Position numbers and translations under genes: made by a program
The notes under the pieces: generated by a model
Seen by the model: only the letters and a program-made list of their open reading frames with translations
Told to the model about the DNA's origin: nothing
Databases searched by the model: none
Assembly (NCBI RefSeq): GCF_009380215.1
Contig: NZ_WHUG01000007.1
Span: 186,001 to 250,000, forward strand
Source: Rugamonas aquatica
Lineage (GTDB): Bacteria; Pseudomonadota; Gammaproteobacteria; Burkholderiales; Burkholderiaceae_D
Direction of reading: 5' to 3'
Length of the DNA stretch: 64,000 nt
Shown: positions 1 to 8,902 of the stretch, piece after piece
Layout of the letters: the number at the start of each line of letters is the position of its first letter
Position numbering within the stretch: position 1 is the first letter of the stretch

Positions 1-49
1 CATCACCATGCTGCTGATGAACACCGTCGAAGCGGCCGAGCGCACTTAA
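1..49 (+). CDS. folD: FolD C-terminal end (partial)
   Basis: Only the last 15 codons and the TAA stop are present. They read ITMLLMNTVEAAERT, which matches the usual tail of bifunctional methylenetetrahydrofolate dehydrogenase/cyclohydrolase (PMTIxxLLxNTxEAAER). FolD interconverts C1-tetrahydrofolates in the cytosol. The call rests on a short tail plus the known folD-prlC gene order in Burkholderiales, so it is probable rather than certain. Confidence 0.65.
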   Translation, partial: ITMLLMNTVEAAERT

Positions 50-54
50 ATGCC

Positions 55-124
55 GTCGTTCCCGCGAAAGCGGGAACCCATGTTGAGCTAGCGTTCTATG
101 GGTCCCCGCTTTCGCGGGGACGAC
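55..124. repeat. REP-like inverted repeat pair
   Basis: Two 27-bp copies (55-81 and 98-124) face each other. Each contains a small internal palindrome CCCGCGAAAGCGGG. The same unit occurs at 5910-5988. Elements of this form (GTCRTYCCCGC...GCGGGAAYCCAT) are dispersed repeats between genes. Here it lies between folD and prlC and may also act as a transcription terminator. Confidence 0.85.
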
Positions 125-150
125 GCTGTAACGAACCTATTGGAACTACG

Positions 151-2223
151 ATGACTACTGATAATCCCCTGCTGGACTTTAGCGGCCTGCCGCGTTTCGA
201 TGCGATCAAGCCCGAGCACGTCACCCCGGCCATCGATGAACTGCTGGCCAAAAGCCGCGCCGTGGTCGAGCAACTGGAAGCGCCGTCCGAGCAAGTGACC
301 TGGGATAACTTCGTCACCCCGCTGGAAAACGCCACGGAGCTGCTGGGCCGCGCATGGGGCATCGTCAGCCATCTGAACAATGTGGTCGATACGCCAGAGC
401 TGCGCGCCACCTACAACGACAACCAACCGAAAGTGACCGAGTTCTGGACCGCGCTGGCCCAGAACGAGGCGCTGTTCGGCAAGTACAAGGCGCTGCGCGC
501 ATCGGCCGGCTTCGACAGCCTGTCGCCGGCCCGCAAGCGCATCATCGACAACGCCGTGCGCGATTTCCGCATGGGCGGCGCCGAACTGCCTGCCGATAAA
601 AAAGAACGCTTTGCCGACATCCAGGAAGAACACGCGTCGGTCTCGACGCGCTTCTCCGAAAACGTGCTCGACGCCACCAACGACTTCAAACTGCTGGTGG
701 CCGACGAAGCCGACCTGGCCGGCCTGCCCGCCGACGTGAAAGCCGCCGCGCGCGCCGCCGCCGAGAAGGAAAACAAGAAAGGCTACGAATTCTCGCTGCA
801 CTTCCCGTCCTACTTCCCTATCCTGCAATTCGCCGACAAGCGCGAACTGCGCGAAACCATTTACCGCGCCAACGCCACCAAGGCTTCCGAGCAGGGCGAA
901 GTGTTCAGCAAGAAGGAAGACTGGGACAACACGCAAAACATCGTCACGCTGCTCAAGCTGCGCGACGAGGAAGCCAAGCTGCTGGGCTATAAAAACTTCG
1001 CCGAAGTCTCGCTGGTGCCGAAGATGGCGCAGTCGCCGGACCAGGTGATCGCCTTCCTCGAAGACCTGGCCAAGCGCGCCCGTCCGTTCGCCGAGCAGGA
1101 CCTGGCCGAGCTGAAAAAATTCGCGCAGGAAGAACTGGGCATCGAAGAACTGAAAGCCTGGGACATTCCCTACGCATCCGAAAAACTGCAGGAGCGCCGC
1201 TACGCCTTCTCCGCGCAGGAAGTGAAGCAGTACTTCCCTGAACACAAAGTGGTCGACGGCCTGTTCCGTTTGATCCAGAACCTGTTCACGGTCGAGATCA
1301 AACCGGACGACGCGCCGGTATGGCACAAGGACGTGCGCTTCTTCCGCATCGAGCGCAACGGCAAGCTGATCGGCCAGTTCTACCTGGACCTGTACGCGCG
1401 CGCCGGCAAGAGCGGCGGCGCCTGGATGGACGACGCCCGCGGCCGCCGCGCCGAGGAAGAGAAAGTACAAACCCCGGTCGCCTACCTGACCTGCAACTTC
1501 ACCGAGCCTGCAGTGGTTGATGGCGTGGTGCAGCCGTCGCTGTTCACGCACGATGAAGTGATCACGCTGTTCCACGAATTCGGCCACGGCCTGCACCACA
1601 TGCTGACGCAGGTGGATGAGCTGGGCGTATCCGGCATCTCCGGCGTCGAATGGGATGCGGTGGAACTGCCGTCGCAATTCATGGAGAACTTCTGCTGGGA
1701 ATGGGAAGTGCTCGAACACATGACCTCGCACGTGACGACCGGCGAACCGCTGCCGCGCGCGCTGTACGACAAGATGCTGGCCGCGAAGAATTTCCAGTCC
1801 GGTCTGCAGACGCTGCGCCAGGTCGAGTTCTCGCTGCTCGACATGCACCTGCACTACGACTACGACGCCAGCACCGGCAAGACCGTGCAGCAAGTGATCG
1901 ACGAAGTGCGCGCCAAGTTCGCGCTGATCGTGCCGCCTGCGTTCAACCGTTTCCAGAACTCTTTCGGCCACATCTTCGCCGGCGGCTACGCGGCCGGCTA
2001 CTACAGCTACAAGTGGGCCGAGGTGCTGTCCGCCGATGCCTATGCCGCGTTCGAAGAAGCCAAGGCACTGGGCCCTGACGCCACCACCGCCACCGGCAAG
2101 CGCTATCTGCAGGAGATCCTGTCGGTAGGCGGTTCGCGTCCTGCGCTGGAATCGTTCACGGCCTTCCGTGGCCGCGAGCCCAGCATCGACGCGCTGCTGC
2201 GTCACAGCGGCATGGCAGCCTGA
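151..2223 (+). CDS. prlC: Oligopeptidase A (M3 zinc metallopeptidase)
   Basis: A 690-residue cytosolic zinc peptidase that degrades oligopeptides and cleaved signal peptides. The M3 zinc-binding motif HEFGH is at residues 475-479 (H475, E476, H479), followed by GLHHM. The third-ligand glutamate lies downstream in the GVEWDAVELPSQFMENF stretch. Length matches OpdA/PrlC (about 680). There is no signal peptide. The start follows a GGAACTACG ribosome site. Its stop lies 2 bases before the next gene, suggesting cotranscription. Confidence 0.95.
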   Translation: MTTDNPLLDFSGLPRFDAIKPEHVTPAIDELLAKSRAVVEQLEAPSEQVTWDNFVTPLENATELLGRAWGIVSHLNNVVDTPELRATYNDNQPKVTEFWTALAQNEALFGKYKALRASAGFDSLSPARKRIIDNAVRDFRMGGAELPADKKERFADIQEEHASVSTRFSENVLDATNDFKLLVADEADLAGLPADVKAAARAAAEKENKKGYEFSLHFPSYFPILQFADKRELRETIYRANATKASEQGEVFSKKEDWDNTQNIVTLLKLRDEEAKLLGYKNFAEVSLVPKMAQSPDQVIAFLEDLAKRARPFAEQDLAELKKFAQEELGIEELKAWDIPYASEKLQERRYAFSAQEVKQYFPEHKVVDGLFRLIQNLFTVEIKPDDAPVWHKDVRFFRIERNGKLIGQFYLDLYARAGKSGGAWMDDARGRRAEEEKVQTPVAYLTCNFTEPAVVDGVVQPSLFTHDEVITLFHEFGHGLHHMLTQVDELGVSGISGVEWDAVELPSQFMENFCWEWEVLEHMTSHVTTGEPLPRALYDKMLAAKNFQSGLQTLRQVEFSLLDMHLHYDYDASTGKTVQQVIDEVRAKFALIVPPAFNRFQNSFGHIFAGGYAAGYYSYKWAEVLSADAYAAFEEAKALGPDATTATGKRYLQEILSVGGSRPALESFTAFRGREPSIDALLRHSGMAA

Positions 2224-2225
2224 TC

Positions 2226-2828
2226 GTGAAGCGGCTGGCCATGCTCACCGTCGCGCTGCTGTGCTTCGGCACGGCCAGCGCCCAGGTGTACAAGTGGGTC
2301 GACGACAAGGGCGTCACCCACTACAGCGACCAGCCGCCACCGCCGTCCACACCGGCCAAAACAAAAGTCGAAGTGAAATCGTTTTCCACCGGTGGAGCTT
2401 CGGTGGAGTTGCCGCAGGAACTGGCCGACGCCGTACGCAACCGCCCCGTCACGCTGTACACCACGGCACAGTGCGACGGTTGCAGCAACGGCCGCGCCAT
2501 GCTGATGGCGCGCGGCATTCCCTTCCATGAAAAAACCATTACCTCGGTGGACGATCAGTTGGCGCTGAAGAAGGCCGGAGGCAATGGTCAGCTGCCATTG
2601 TTGCTGGTGGGTCGCAGCAAACTGACGGGCTTCGAACAGAACAGCTGGGACGTGTTGCTGAGCGACGCAGGCTATCCGCTGGAGAAGCGCCTGCCGCCGA
2701 ATTACCAGTACCCAGCGCCCGTTTCCGCCGCGCCGCCGCCACCGCCAGTGCCCGAAGCGCCGCGCCCGGTGGAGGAGCTGCCCAAGCCCCTGCCGCCGGT
2801 CAACGCGCCGCCCGGTTTCCAATTCTAA
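2226..2828 (+). CDS. Exported DUF4124-glutaredoxin fusion protein
   Basis: A 200-residue protein with a signal peptide (about residues 1-19, ending TASA). A DUF4124-like segment follows (VYKWVDDKGVTHYSDQPPP). Then comes a glutaredoxin-like domain from about residue 75 with a CDGC redox motif at Cys83/Cys86 and a cis-Pro-like LPLLLVG segment. The tail after residue 155 is proline-rich and low complexity. It probably acts as a periplasmic thiol-disulfide or glutathionylation protein; the substrate is unknown. It starts 2 bases after prlC. Confidence 0.85.
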   Translation: MKRLAMLTVALLCFGTASAQVYKWVDDKGVTHYSDQPPPPSTPAKTKVEVKSFSTGGASVELPQELADAVRNRPVTLYTTAQCDGCSNGRAMLMARGIPFHEKTITSVDDQLALKKAGGNGQLPLLLVGRSKLTGFEQNSWDVLLSDAGYPLEKRLPPNYQYPAPVSAAPPPPPVPEAPRPVEELPKPLPPVNAPPGFQF

Positions 2829-2943
2829 AATTCGCACGCGGTAGCAACATCGGTGCCAGCGGTAAAAATAATTTTCGAATAAACTGGAATCTCGCAGCGG
2901 CTTGCTGCGGGCATTCCTCCTCTACAGAACAGATCAAACAGCT

Positions 2944-3369
2944 ATGACACGCATCGATTTCCACACCAACGTGCCGGACAAGATCGCCTATGCCTGCCGC
3001 CTCGTGCGCAAGGCCAGCGCGGCCAACACGCGCGTGGTACTGATGGCAGACGATGAGGCGCAACTGGCGGAACTTAACACGGCGATGTGGACATTTTCCT
3101 CTGTGGACTTCCTGCCCCACGTGCTCGCCGGCGATGCGCTCGCCGCGCACACGCCAATCATTCTTACCGACAACGATGAGGCGGAATTACCACACAAAGA
3201 ATTATTGATAAATTTGTCGCGCCGCGCGCCTTCCGGGGTCGCGCAATTTGCGCGCATGATCGAAGTAATTTCCTCCGACGAGGATGATGCGGCCGCAGGC
3301 CGCAAGCGCTACGTCGCATACAAGCAGCAAGACTATCCACTTACTCACTTTGTCACAGGAAAATCATGA
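2944..3369 (+). CDS. holC: DNA polymerase III chi subunit
   Basis: A 141-residue protein starting MTRIDFHTNVPDKIAYACRL, the typical chi N-terminus. It continues with the conserved LW-like segment (LNTAMWTFSSVDFLPH) and an acidic linker before the C-terminal region (YKQQDYPLTHF). Chi links the clamp loader to SSB at the replisome. I chose the ATG at 2944 rather than an upstream in-frame start because MTRIDFH is the family start. The stop overlaps the next gene in an ATGA. Confidence 0.9.
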   Translation: MTRIDFHTNVPDKIAYACRLVRKASAANTRVVLMADDEAQLAELNTAMWTFSSVDFLPHVLAGDALAAHTPIILTDNDEAELPHKELLINLSRRAPSGVAQFARMIEVISSDEDDAAAGRKRYVAYKQQDYPLTHFVTGKS

Positions 3370-3776
3370 GCCAAGCCCAATCGTTTGACGCCAGTATCCC
3401 TGTCTTGACGGAAGTCCTGAAGGCCGAGCCCCTGGGCGATGAACTGCTGCCCGGCGAAGCGGCTAACGGCGCCCGTTCCATCCTGTCCAAGCGCGCCGAG
3501 ATGGCGGCCGATCTGGAAGCCGACGCCATCGACAACTGGGGCGATGCGGAATGGGCGATGATGGAGCATCGCCTGTCCGAGCGCATCATGCACCAGCTGC
3601 AGTCGCGCGTGGACTTCGTGCTGGAGCAGCGCATCAAGGACTGCATGGCCGAAGTCCTGACCCATGCCTTGCATGGCCTGACCAATGAAATCCGCATCGG
3701 CCTGCACGACACCATCGAGAAAATCGTCGCCCGCGCCGTCTCGCAAGAGCTGACGCATCTGCAAGCCAAAAAGTAA
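3366..3776 (+). CDS. Conserved hypothetical protein downstream of holC
   Basis: A 136-residue acidic protein with no signal peptide or membrane span. The middle (about residues 35-125) is helix-rich, with many Glu/Arg/Leu (for example MEHRLSERIMHQLQSRVDFVLEQ), and could form a coiled coil. The ATG overlaps the holC stop (ATGA), so translation is probably coupled and its role may be linked to the replisome. I do not recognise a named domain. Confidence 0.75.
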   Translation: MSQAQSFDASIPVLTEVLKAEPLGDELLPGEAANGARSILSKRAEMAADLEADAIDNWGDAEWAMMEHRLSERIMHQLQSRVDFVLEQRIKDCMAEVLTHALHGLTNEIRIGLHDTIEKIVARAVSQELTHLQAKK

Positions 3777-3788
3777 GAATTTCCCTCC

Positions 3789-3829
3789 CGGTCCGTTCCC
3801 ACTTCTGGTGCACGGACCGCCCCCTCCCA
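3789..3829 (+). terminator. Hairpin after the holC operon
   Basis: An 8-bp perfect inverted repeat CGGTCCGT/ACGGACCG with a 25-base loop. No T-run follows, so it is a weak terminator candidate. The rest of 3777-3988 shows no gene; it presumably holds the livK promoter. Confidence 0.35.
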
Positions 3830-3988
3830 GCGCAGCGCGCATCAAAACCGGGAAATGCCACTTAAAAGTGCGAAACCCTGCGAATCTCCCTTTGCGTTAA
3901 GAATAATTTGTTGTACCTTTTGGCCTTGCAGAAAAATTCTGCGGCGCTCAAGAGACACCGTCGCTTATTCAACCATTGGAGAATGCAT

Positions 3989-5128
3989 ATGCTGTTCAAG
4001 ACCAAATTCATTCCACTCGCCATCGCCCTGGCTTTTGCTGGCAGCGCCGGCGCGCAAGAAGTGATCAAGATCGGCCACGTGGCGCCGGTTTCCGGTCCAT
4101 CCGCGCACCTTGGCAAGGACAATGAAAACGGCGCCAAAATGGCCGTCGAAGAATTGAACGCCAAAGGCATCAAGATCGGCGGCAAGCCGGTCAAATTCGT
4201 ACTCGTGCTGGAAGACGACGGCGGCGATCCGAAACAGGGTACGGCCGTTGCACAGAAACTGGTCGACGCCAAAGTCAACGGCGTGATCGGCCATCTGAAC
4301 TCGGGCACCACCATCCCTGCCTCGAAGATTTACTTCGACGCCGGCATCCCGGAAATTTCGCCGGCCACCACCCAGACCAAATATACGCAGCAGGGCTTCA
4401 ACTCGGCCTTCCGCGTGGTCGCCAATGACGCCAAGCTGGGCGGCACGCTGGGCGCTTACGCCGTCAACAAGATGGGCGTGAAGAAGATCGCCGTCATCGA
4501 TGACCGCACTTCCTACGGCCAGGGCGTCGCGGAAGAGTTCGTCAAGGGCGCCAAGAAGGCGATGCCTGGCGTGCAAATCGTCGGCAAGGAATTCACCACC
4601 GACAAGGCCACCGACTTCAACGCTATCCTGACCACCATCAAGGCCAAGAATCCCGACGTCATCTTCTTCGGCGGCATGGACTCGGTAGGCGGCCCGCTGC
4701 TGCGCCAGATGAAGGCGCTGGGCATCAAGGCCAAGTACATGGGCGGCGACGGCCTGTGCACCGAATCGCTGCCTAAGCTGGCTGGCGAAACCGCAGTACC
4801 GGTCGTCACCTGCGCCGAAGCCGGCGGTGTGCCGCCTGAGCTGCAAAAGAACATGGACGATTTCCACGCCCGCTACAAGAAGAAGTACAACATGGACGTG
4901 CAGCTGTACGCGCCATACGTGTACGACTCGGTCATGACCATGGCCGCCGCCATGCAGCAGGCGAACTCGGCAGAGCCTGCCAAGTACCTGCCAGTGCTGC
5001 AGAAGATCAAGTACCAGGGCGTTACCGGCCTGATCGAGTTCGATGCCAAGGGTGACATCAAGGATGGCTCGCTGACGCTGTACAACTACAACAACGGCAC
5101 CAAGACCATCACTTCGGTCATCAAGTAA
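3989..5128 (+). CDS. livK: Branched-chain amino acid ABC transporter, substrate-binding protein
   Basis: A 379-residue periplasmic binding protein of the LivJ/LivK type (type I fold, Peripla_BP_6). A signal peptide (MLFKTKFIPLAIALAFAGSAGA) precedes QEVIKIGHVAPVSGPSAHLGKDNENG, the typical start of the mature protein. GGAG lies 7 bases before the ATG at 3989, favouring it over the ATG at 3983. No permease or ATPase genes follow, so it must work with a transporter encoded elsewhere. Amide or other amino acid ligands are possible. Confidence 0.9.
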   Translation: MLFKTKFIPLAIALAFAGSAGAQEVIKIGHVAPVSGPSAHLGKDNENGAKMAVEELNAKGIKIGGKPVKFVLVLEDDGGDPKQGTAVAQKLVDAKVNGVIGHLNSGTTIPASKIYFDAGIPEISPATTQTKYTQQGFNSAFRVVANDAKLGGTLGAYAVNKMGVKKIAVIDDRTSYGQGVAEEFVKGAKKAMPGVQIVGKEFTTDKATDFNAILTTIKAKNPDVIFFGGMDSVGGPLLRQMKALGIKAKYMGGDGLCTESLPKLAGETAVPVVTCAEAGGVPPELQKNMDDFHARYKKKYNMDVQLYAPYVYDSVMTMAAAMQQANSAEPAKYLPVLQKIKYQGVTGLIEFDAKGDIKDGSLTLYNYNNGTKTITSVIK

Positions 5129-5146
5129 GCTTCAGCAGCACCAACG

Positions 5147-5174
5147 AAAAACGCGCCGATGGCGCGTTTTTTTT
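5147..5174 (+). terminator. Rho-independent terminator of livK
   Basis: A stem AAAACGCGCC-GAT-GGCGCGTTTT runs into eight T residues just after the livK stop. The opposite strand carries an A/T-rich flank too, so it may also stop transcripts coming from the other side. Confidence 0.9.
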
Positions 5175-5198
5175 ACGGCTAACTTAGTGCTGCAAGGC

Positions 5199-5519
5199 TC
5201 ATTTCTGCGCCAGCACCCATTTCACCAGGGTTTTCGCTTCGGCTTCGCTCACTTGCGGATTGGCAGGCATAGGGATCGCGCCCCAGGCGCCGGTGCCGCC
5301 CTTGATTACTTTCGTCACCAGTTTGGCTTCCGCATCTTTCTGGCCGGCGTATTTGGCGGCGACATCCTTGTAGGCAGGACCAACCAGCTTGGTGCTCACG
5401 GCGTGGCAAGCCAGGCAGTTCTTCGCTTTCGCCAGGTCCATACCCGCGTCGGCCATAGCCGATTGCGATGCGAATGCCGAAGCCACCACCATACCAACCA
5501 TCATCAAATTGCGTTTCAT
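5199..5519 (-). CDS. Class I c-type cytochrome (c551/c552 type)
   Basis: A 106-residue precursor with a signal peptide ending about AMA (residue 23). The haem motif CLACH is at Cys35-Cys38-His39. The sixth ligand is probably the Met in AIPMPANP. The mature size of about 83 residues fits a small periplasmic electron carrier between the bc1 complex and terminal oxidases or reductases. GGAG lies just upstream of the ATG. It converges on livK across the shared terminator. Confidence 0.92.
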   Translation of the reverse strand: MKRNLMMVGMVVASAFASQSAMADAGMDLAKAKNCLACHAVSTKLVGPAYKDVAAKYAGQKDAEAKLVTKVIKGGTGAWGAIPMPANPQVSEAEAKTLVKWVLAQK

Positions 5520-5681
5520 TGTCTTCTCCAGGTAAGTGCTACTCAAATCTGCCAACAATTCTACCGTGTTTTCCCAATGAACAATAAACGCCATACCGCT
5601 TATGCTCGTTGACCGATAATAGAATATTGCTGCACGTAAAACCGTTTTCTTTGTAAGATGAGGTAACTGGAGGAGAACGTC

Positions 5682-5903
5682 ATGCCTATGATTCTGCTGA
5701 TCCTCGCCCTGTGCGGGCTGCGTTATTTTGAAGTGTGGAAGTTCGCCCTGCTGTCCTGGTGGTGGATTATCGGGCTGATGGTGTTCGCCTTCGTGTGGTT
5801 CGAGTTCCTGGAACCGATGCTGGGCCTGGACAAGCGCAAGGCCCACGACGAAGACGAAAAGCGCCGCAAGGCGCGCGTAAAGCAGAATTTCGACAAGAAA
5901 TAG
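5682..5903 (+). CDS. Small Trp-rich membrane protein (TIGR04438-like)
   Basis: A 73-residue protein with two hydrophobic stretches (about residues 2-14 and 22-42) rich in Trp (FALLSWWWIIGL), then a charged Lys/Arg/Glu tail. This matches the small Trp-rich family seen in Burkholderiales; function is unknown. A strong ribosome site (GGAGGAG) precedes the ATG. Confidence 0.8.
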   Translation: MPMILLILALCGLRYFEVWKFALLSWWWIIGLMVFAFVWFEFLEPMLGLDKRKAHDEDEKRRKARVKQNFDKK

Positions 5904-5909
5904 CGGCCC

Positions 5910-5988
5910 GTCATTCCCGCGAAAGCGGGAATCCATAGAGCGCCAAGCATGGATGCTCAGCATGGATTCCCGCCTGCGCGGGAATGAC
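5910..5988. repeat. REP-like inverted repeat pair
   Basis: Two 27-bp units (5910-5936 and 5962-5988) in opposite orientation, related to the pair at 55-124. They sit between the Trp-rich gene and the 3' end of ilvD and fill the convergent intergenic gap. Confidence 0.85.
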
Positions 5989-5996
5989 AGTTGACC

Positions 5997-7859
5997 TTAG
6001 CGCTTGATCTGCGACAGATCGCGCACGGCGCCACGGTCGGCCGACGTGGTCAGCGCCGCGTAGGCTTGCAGCGCCTGCGACACATAACGCTGACGGTTCA
6101 CCGGCTTCCAGGCCGCCGCCCCCTTGGCCTCCATCGCCGCGCGCCGCGCCGCCAGATCGGCATCGCTGATGCGCAGGCTGATGGTGCGGTTCGGGATATC
6201 GATATCGATCATATCGCCCTCTTCCACCAGGCCGATCGCGCCGCCCTCCGCCGCTTCCGGCGAAGCATGGCCGATCACCAGCCCCGACGAACCGCCCGAG
6301 AAGCGGCCATCGGTCAGCAGCGCGCAAGCCTTGCCCAAGCCCTTGGACTTGATGTACGAAGTCGGATACAGCATCTCCTGCATGCCAGGCCCACCCTTCG
6401 GACCTTCGTAGCGGATGATGACCACATCGCCCTCATGCACCGTATCGCCCAGGATGCCCTCAACCGCCGCATCCTGGCTCTCGAACACGCGTGCATTGCC
6501 GCTGAATTTCAAAATGCTTTCATCCACACCAGCGGTCTTGACGATGCAACCGTTCTCCGCCAGGTTGCCGTACAAGACAGCCAGACCGCCGTCCTGCGAA
6601 TACGCGTGCGCCTTGTCGCGGATGCAGCCGGTGCTGCGGTCGGTATCCAGCGCATCGTAGCGTTCCGATTGCGAGAACGCCACCTGCGTCGGCACGCCGC
6701 CAGGCGCGGCGCGGAACAGCTGGTGCACGGCCGGATCGTCGCTGCGCTTGATGTCGTTGCGTTCGATCGCATCGCCCAGCGTCGGCGCGTGGATGGTCGG
6801 CAGCGACGTATCGAGCAAGCCGGCGCGCGCCAGCTCGCCCAGGATCGCCACGATGCCGCCGGCGCGGTGCACGTCTTCAATGTGGTACTTGTCGGTCATC
6901 GGCGCGACCTTGCACAGGCATGGCACTTTGCGCGAGATGCGGTCGATGTCCTTCATGTCGAAGTCCACTTCCGCCTCATGCGCGGCGGCCAGCAAGTGCA
7001 GCACGGTGTTGGTGGAACCGCCCATCGACACATCCAGCGCCATCGCGTTTTCAAACGCGGCCTTGGTGGCGATGGAGCGCGGCAGCACCGAGTAGTCGTC
7101 CTGCTCGTAGTGGCGCTTGGCCAGTTCGACGATCAGGCGGCCGGCGCGCAGGAACAGCTGCTCGCGGTCGGCGTGCGTGGCGACGATGGTGCCGTTGCCC
7201 GGCAGCGCCAGACCCAGCGCCTCGGTCAGGCAGTTCATCGAGTTCGCGGTGAACATGCCCGAGCACGAACCGCAGGTAGGACAGGCGGAACGCTCGATCT
7301 CGGCCACGTCGGCATCGCTGACCGACTGATCGCCAGCCTTAATCATGGCGTCGACCAGATCGAGCTTGATGATCTTCTGCTTGCCGTCGACCACCTTGAT
7401 TACCTTGCCCGCTTCCATCGGGCCGCCGGAGATGAACACCACCGGAATGTTCAGGCGCATCGCGGCCATCAGCATGCCCGGCGTGATCTTGTCGCAGTTG
7501 GAGATGCACACCATGGCATCGGCGCAGTGCGCGTTGACCATGTACTCGACCGAATCCGCGATCAGGTCGCGCGACGGCAGCGAGTACAGCATGCCGCCGT
7601 GGCCCATGGCGATACCGTCATCGACCGCGATGGTGTTGAATTCCTTGGCCACGCCGCCGGCTTTTTCGATCTCGCGCGCTACCAGCTGGCCCAGGTCCTT
7701 CAGGTGCACGTGGCCGGGCACGAACTGCGTGAAGGAGTTCACCACGGCGACGATAGGCTTGTCGAAATCGCCGTCCTTCATGCCGGTCGCGCGCCACAGG
7801 GCGCGGGCGCCGGCCATGTTGCGGCCGTGGGTGGTGGTGCGGGAACGGTATTGCGGCAT
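5997..7859 (-). CDS. ilvD: Dihydroxy-acid dehydratase
   Basis: A 620-residue cytosolic Fe-S enzyme converting 2,3-dihydroxy acids to 2-keto acids in valine, leucine and isoleucine synthesis. Family landmarks are the N-terminal RSRTTTHGRNMAGARALWRATG, SNCDKITPGM (cluster Cys), ACPTCGSCSGMFTANSMNCL (second cluster Cys) and TDGRFSGGSSG near the C-terminus. Length is that of the long E. coli-type enzyme. GGAGA lies 5 bases before the ATG. It is divergent from a LysR gene with a palindrome between them. Confidence 0.97.
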   Translation of the reverse strand: MPQYRSRTTTHGRNMAGARALWRATGMKDGDFDKPIVAVVNSFTQFVPGHVHLKDLGQLVAREIEKAGGVAKEFNTIAVDDGIAMGHGGMLYSLPSRDLIADSVEYMVNAHCADAMVCISNCDKITPGMLMAAMRLNIPVVFISGGPMEAGKVIKVVDGKQKIIKLDLVDAMIKAGDQSVSDADVAEIERSACPTCGSCSGMFTANSMNCLTEALGLALPGNGTIVATHADREQLFLRAGRLIVELAKRHYEQDDYSVLPRSIATKAAFENAMALDVSMGGSTNTVLHLLAAAHEAEVDFDMKDIDRISRKVPCLCKVAPMTDKYHIEDVHRAGGIVAILGELARAGLLDTSLPTIHAPTLGDAIERNDIKRSDDPAVHQLFRAAPGGVPTQVAFSQSERYDALDTDRSTGCIRDKAHAYSQDGGLAVLYGNLAENGCIVKTAGVDESILKFSGNARVFESQDAAVEGILGDTVHEGDVVIIRYEGPKGGPGMQEMLYPTSYIKSKGLGKACALLTDGRFSGGSSGLVIGHASPEAAEGGAIGLVEEGDMIDIDIPNRTISLRISDADLAARRAAMEAKGAAAWKPVNRQRYVSQALQAYAALTTSADRGAVRDLSQIKR

Positions 7860-7951
7860 GATGATTCTCCAATGATAAAGGCGGGCTTAAGACCGCTGGC
7901 TTAGTATGAGAGATTGCCTTTCCCCTGTCCCGGTGTCAAATATAGTATTTT

Positions 7952-7966
7952 CGACTCTGTGAGTCG
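7952..7966. promoter_or_regulatory. Candidate LysR operator between ilvD and the LysR gene
   Basis: A perfect dyad CGACTC-TGT-GAGTCG in an AT-rich stretch (7940-7980) between the divergent genes. LysR-type regulators usually bind dyads in such positions and regulate both promoters. Binding is inferred. Confidence 0.5.
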
Positions 7967-8005
7967 TATAAAATATCACTGAGACAAATTTCAATAGTAA
8001 ACAAT

Positions 8006-8902
8006 ATGAATCTGGAACTGCGGCAATTGCGCTATTTCGTCACCGTCGCCGAGGAGCTCCACTTCGGCAAGGCGGCGCTGCGCCTGCATATGACGCAGCC
8101 GCCGCTGTCGCAGACGATACAGGCGCTGGAAGAGCTGCTGGGCGCAGCGCTGTTCGAGCGCAACCGGCGCGGCGTGGCGCTGACGCCGGCCGGCGCCGCC
8201 CTGCTGCCGGAAGCGCGCCGCATGCTGGCGCAGTCCCTGGAACTGCCGCAGCTGGTGCAGCGCGCCGCCACCGGCGAAGTCGGACGGCTGACACTGGCCT
8301 TCGTCTCCTCGGCCGACTACAGCGTGCTGCCGCCCTTCCTGCGCGCCTACCGCGCCGCCTGGCCGCAGGTGCAGATCACGCTGCAGGAAGCCACATCCGA
8401 CCTGCAACTGGACGACCTGCTGCACAACCGCATCGACGCCGGCCTGCTGATCCCGCCGCTACCGGACAAGGCCAAGCTGGAACTGGACTACCTGCCGGTG
8501 CTGAGCGAGCCGCTGATGGTGGCGCTGCCGGCCGGCCTGGTGAAGAAGAAAGGCAGGCTGGCATTGGCTTCCCTGCCGAAGCTACCGCTGATTATCTTCC
8601 CGCGCGCGATCTCGCCGGCGCTGTACGACGCCATCCTGTCCGTATTCCGCGAGGCCGGCATCACGCCGGAGATAGGCCAGCAGGCGATCCAGATGCAGAC
8701 CATCGTCAGCCTGGTATCGGCGGGCATGGGGATGGCGCTGGTGCCGCAGTCCGTGTCCAACCTGATGCGGCCCGGGGTAGAATACCGGGCGCTGCGCGAC
8801 GCCACGCCGCTGGTCGAAACCGGCCTGGCCTGGCGGCGCGACAATGCCTCGCCGGTACTGCGCGGCTTTTTGGAATTATTAAGGAAGAACACCCTATGCT
8901 GA
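8006..8902 (+). CDS. LysR-family transcriptional regulator
   Basis: A 298-residue regulator with an N-terminal winged HTH (residues 1-60, LRQLRYFVTVAEELHFGKAA... LSQTIQALEELLG) and a periplasmic-binding-fold effector domain. The HTH resembles the CbnR/BenM branch. The divergent position suggests control of ilvD, possibly an IlvR-like role; this is inference. Its last 7 bases overlap lgt. Confidence 0.9.
   Translation: MNLELRQLRYFVTVAEELHFGKAALRLHMTQPPLSQTIQALEELLGAALFERNRRGVALTPAGAALLPEARRMLAQSLELPQLVQRAATGEVGRLTLAFVSSADYSVLPPFLRAYRAAWPQVQITLQEATSDLQLDDLLHNRIDAGLLIPPLPDKAKLELDYLPVLSEPLMVALPAGLVKKKGRLALASLPKLPLIIFPRAISPALYDAILSVFREAGITPEIGQQAIQMQTIVSLVSAGMGMALVPQSVSNLMRPGVEYRALRDATPLVETGLAWRRDNASPVLRGFLELLRKNTLC

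Noticed and set aside
88..2205. Long antisense open frame (705 codons) opposite prlC
   Set aside because: It mirrors an unmistakable M3 peptidase; its translation is His/Gln/Arg-rich and unlike any family. Such frames are common in GC-rich codon usage.
5991..7904. Long open frame opposite ilvD
   Set aside because: Shadow of a clear dihydroxy-acid dehydratase; low-complexity product.
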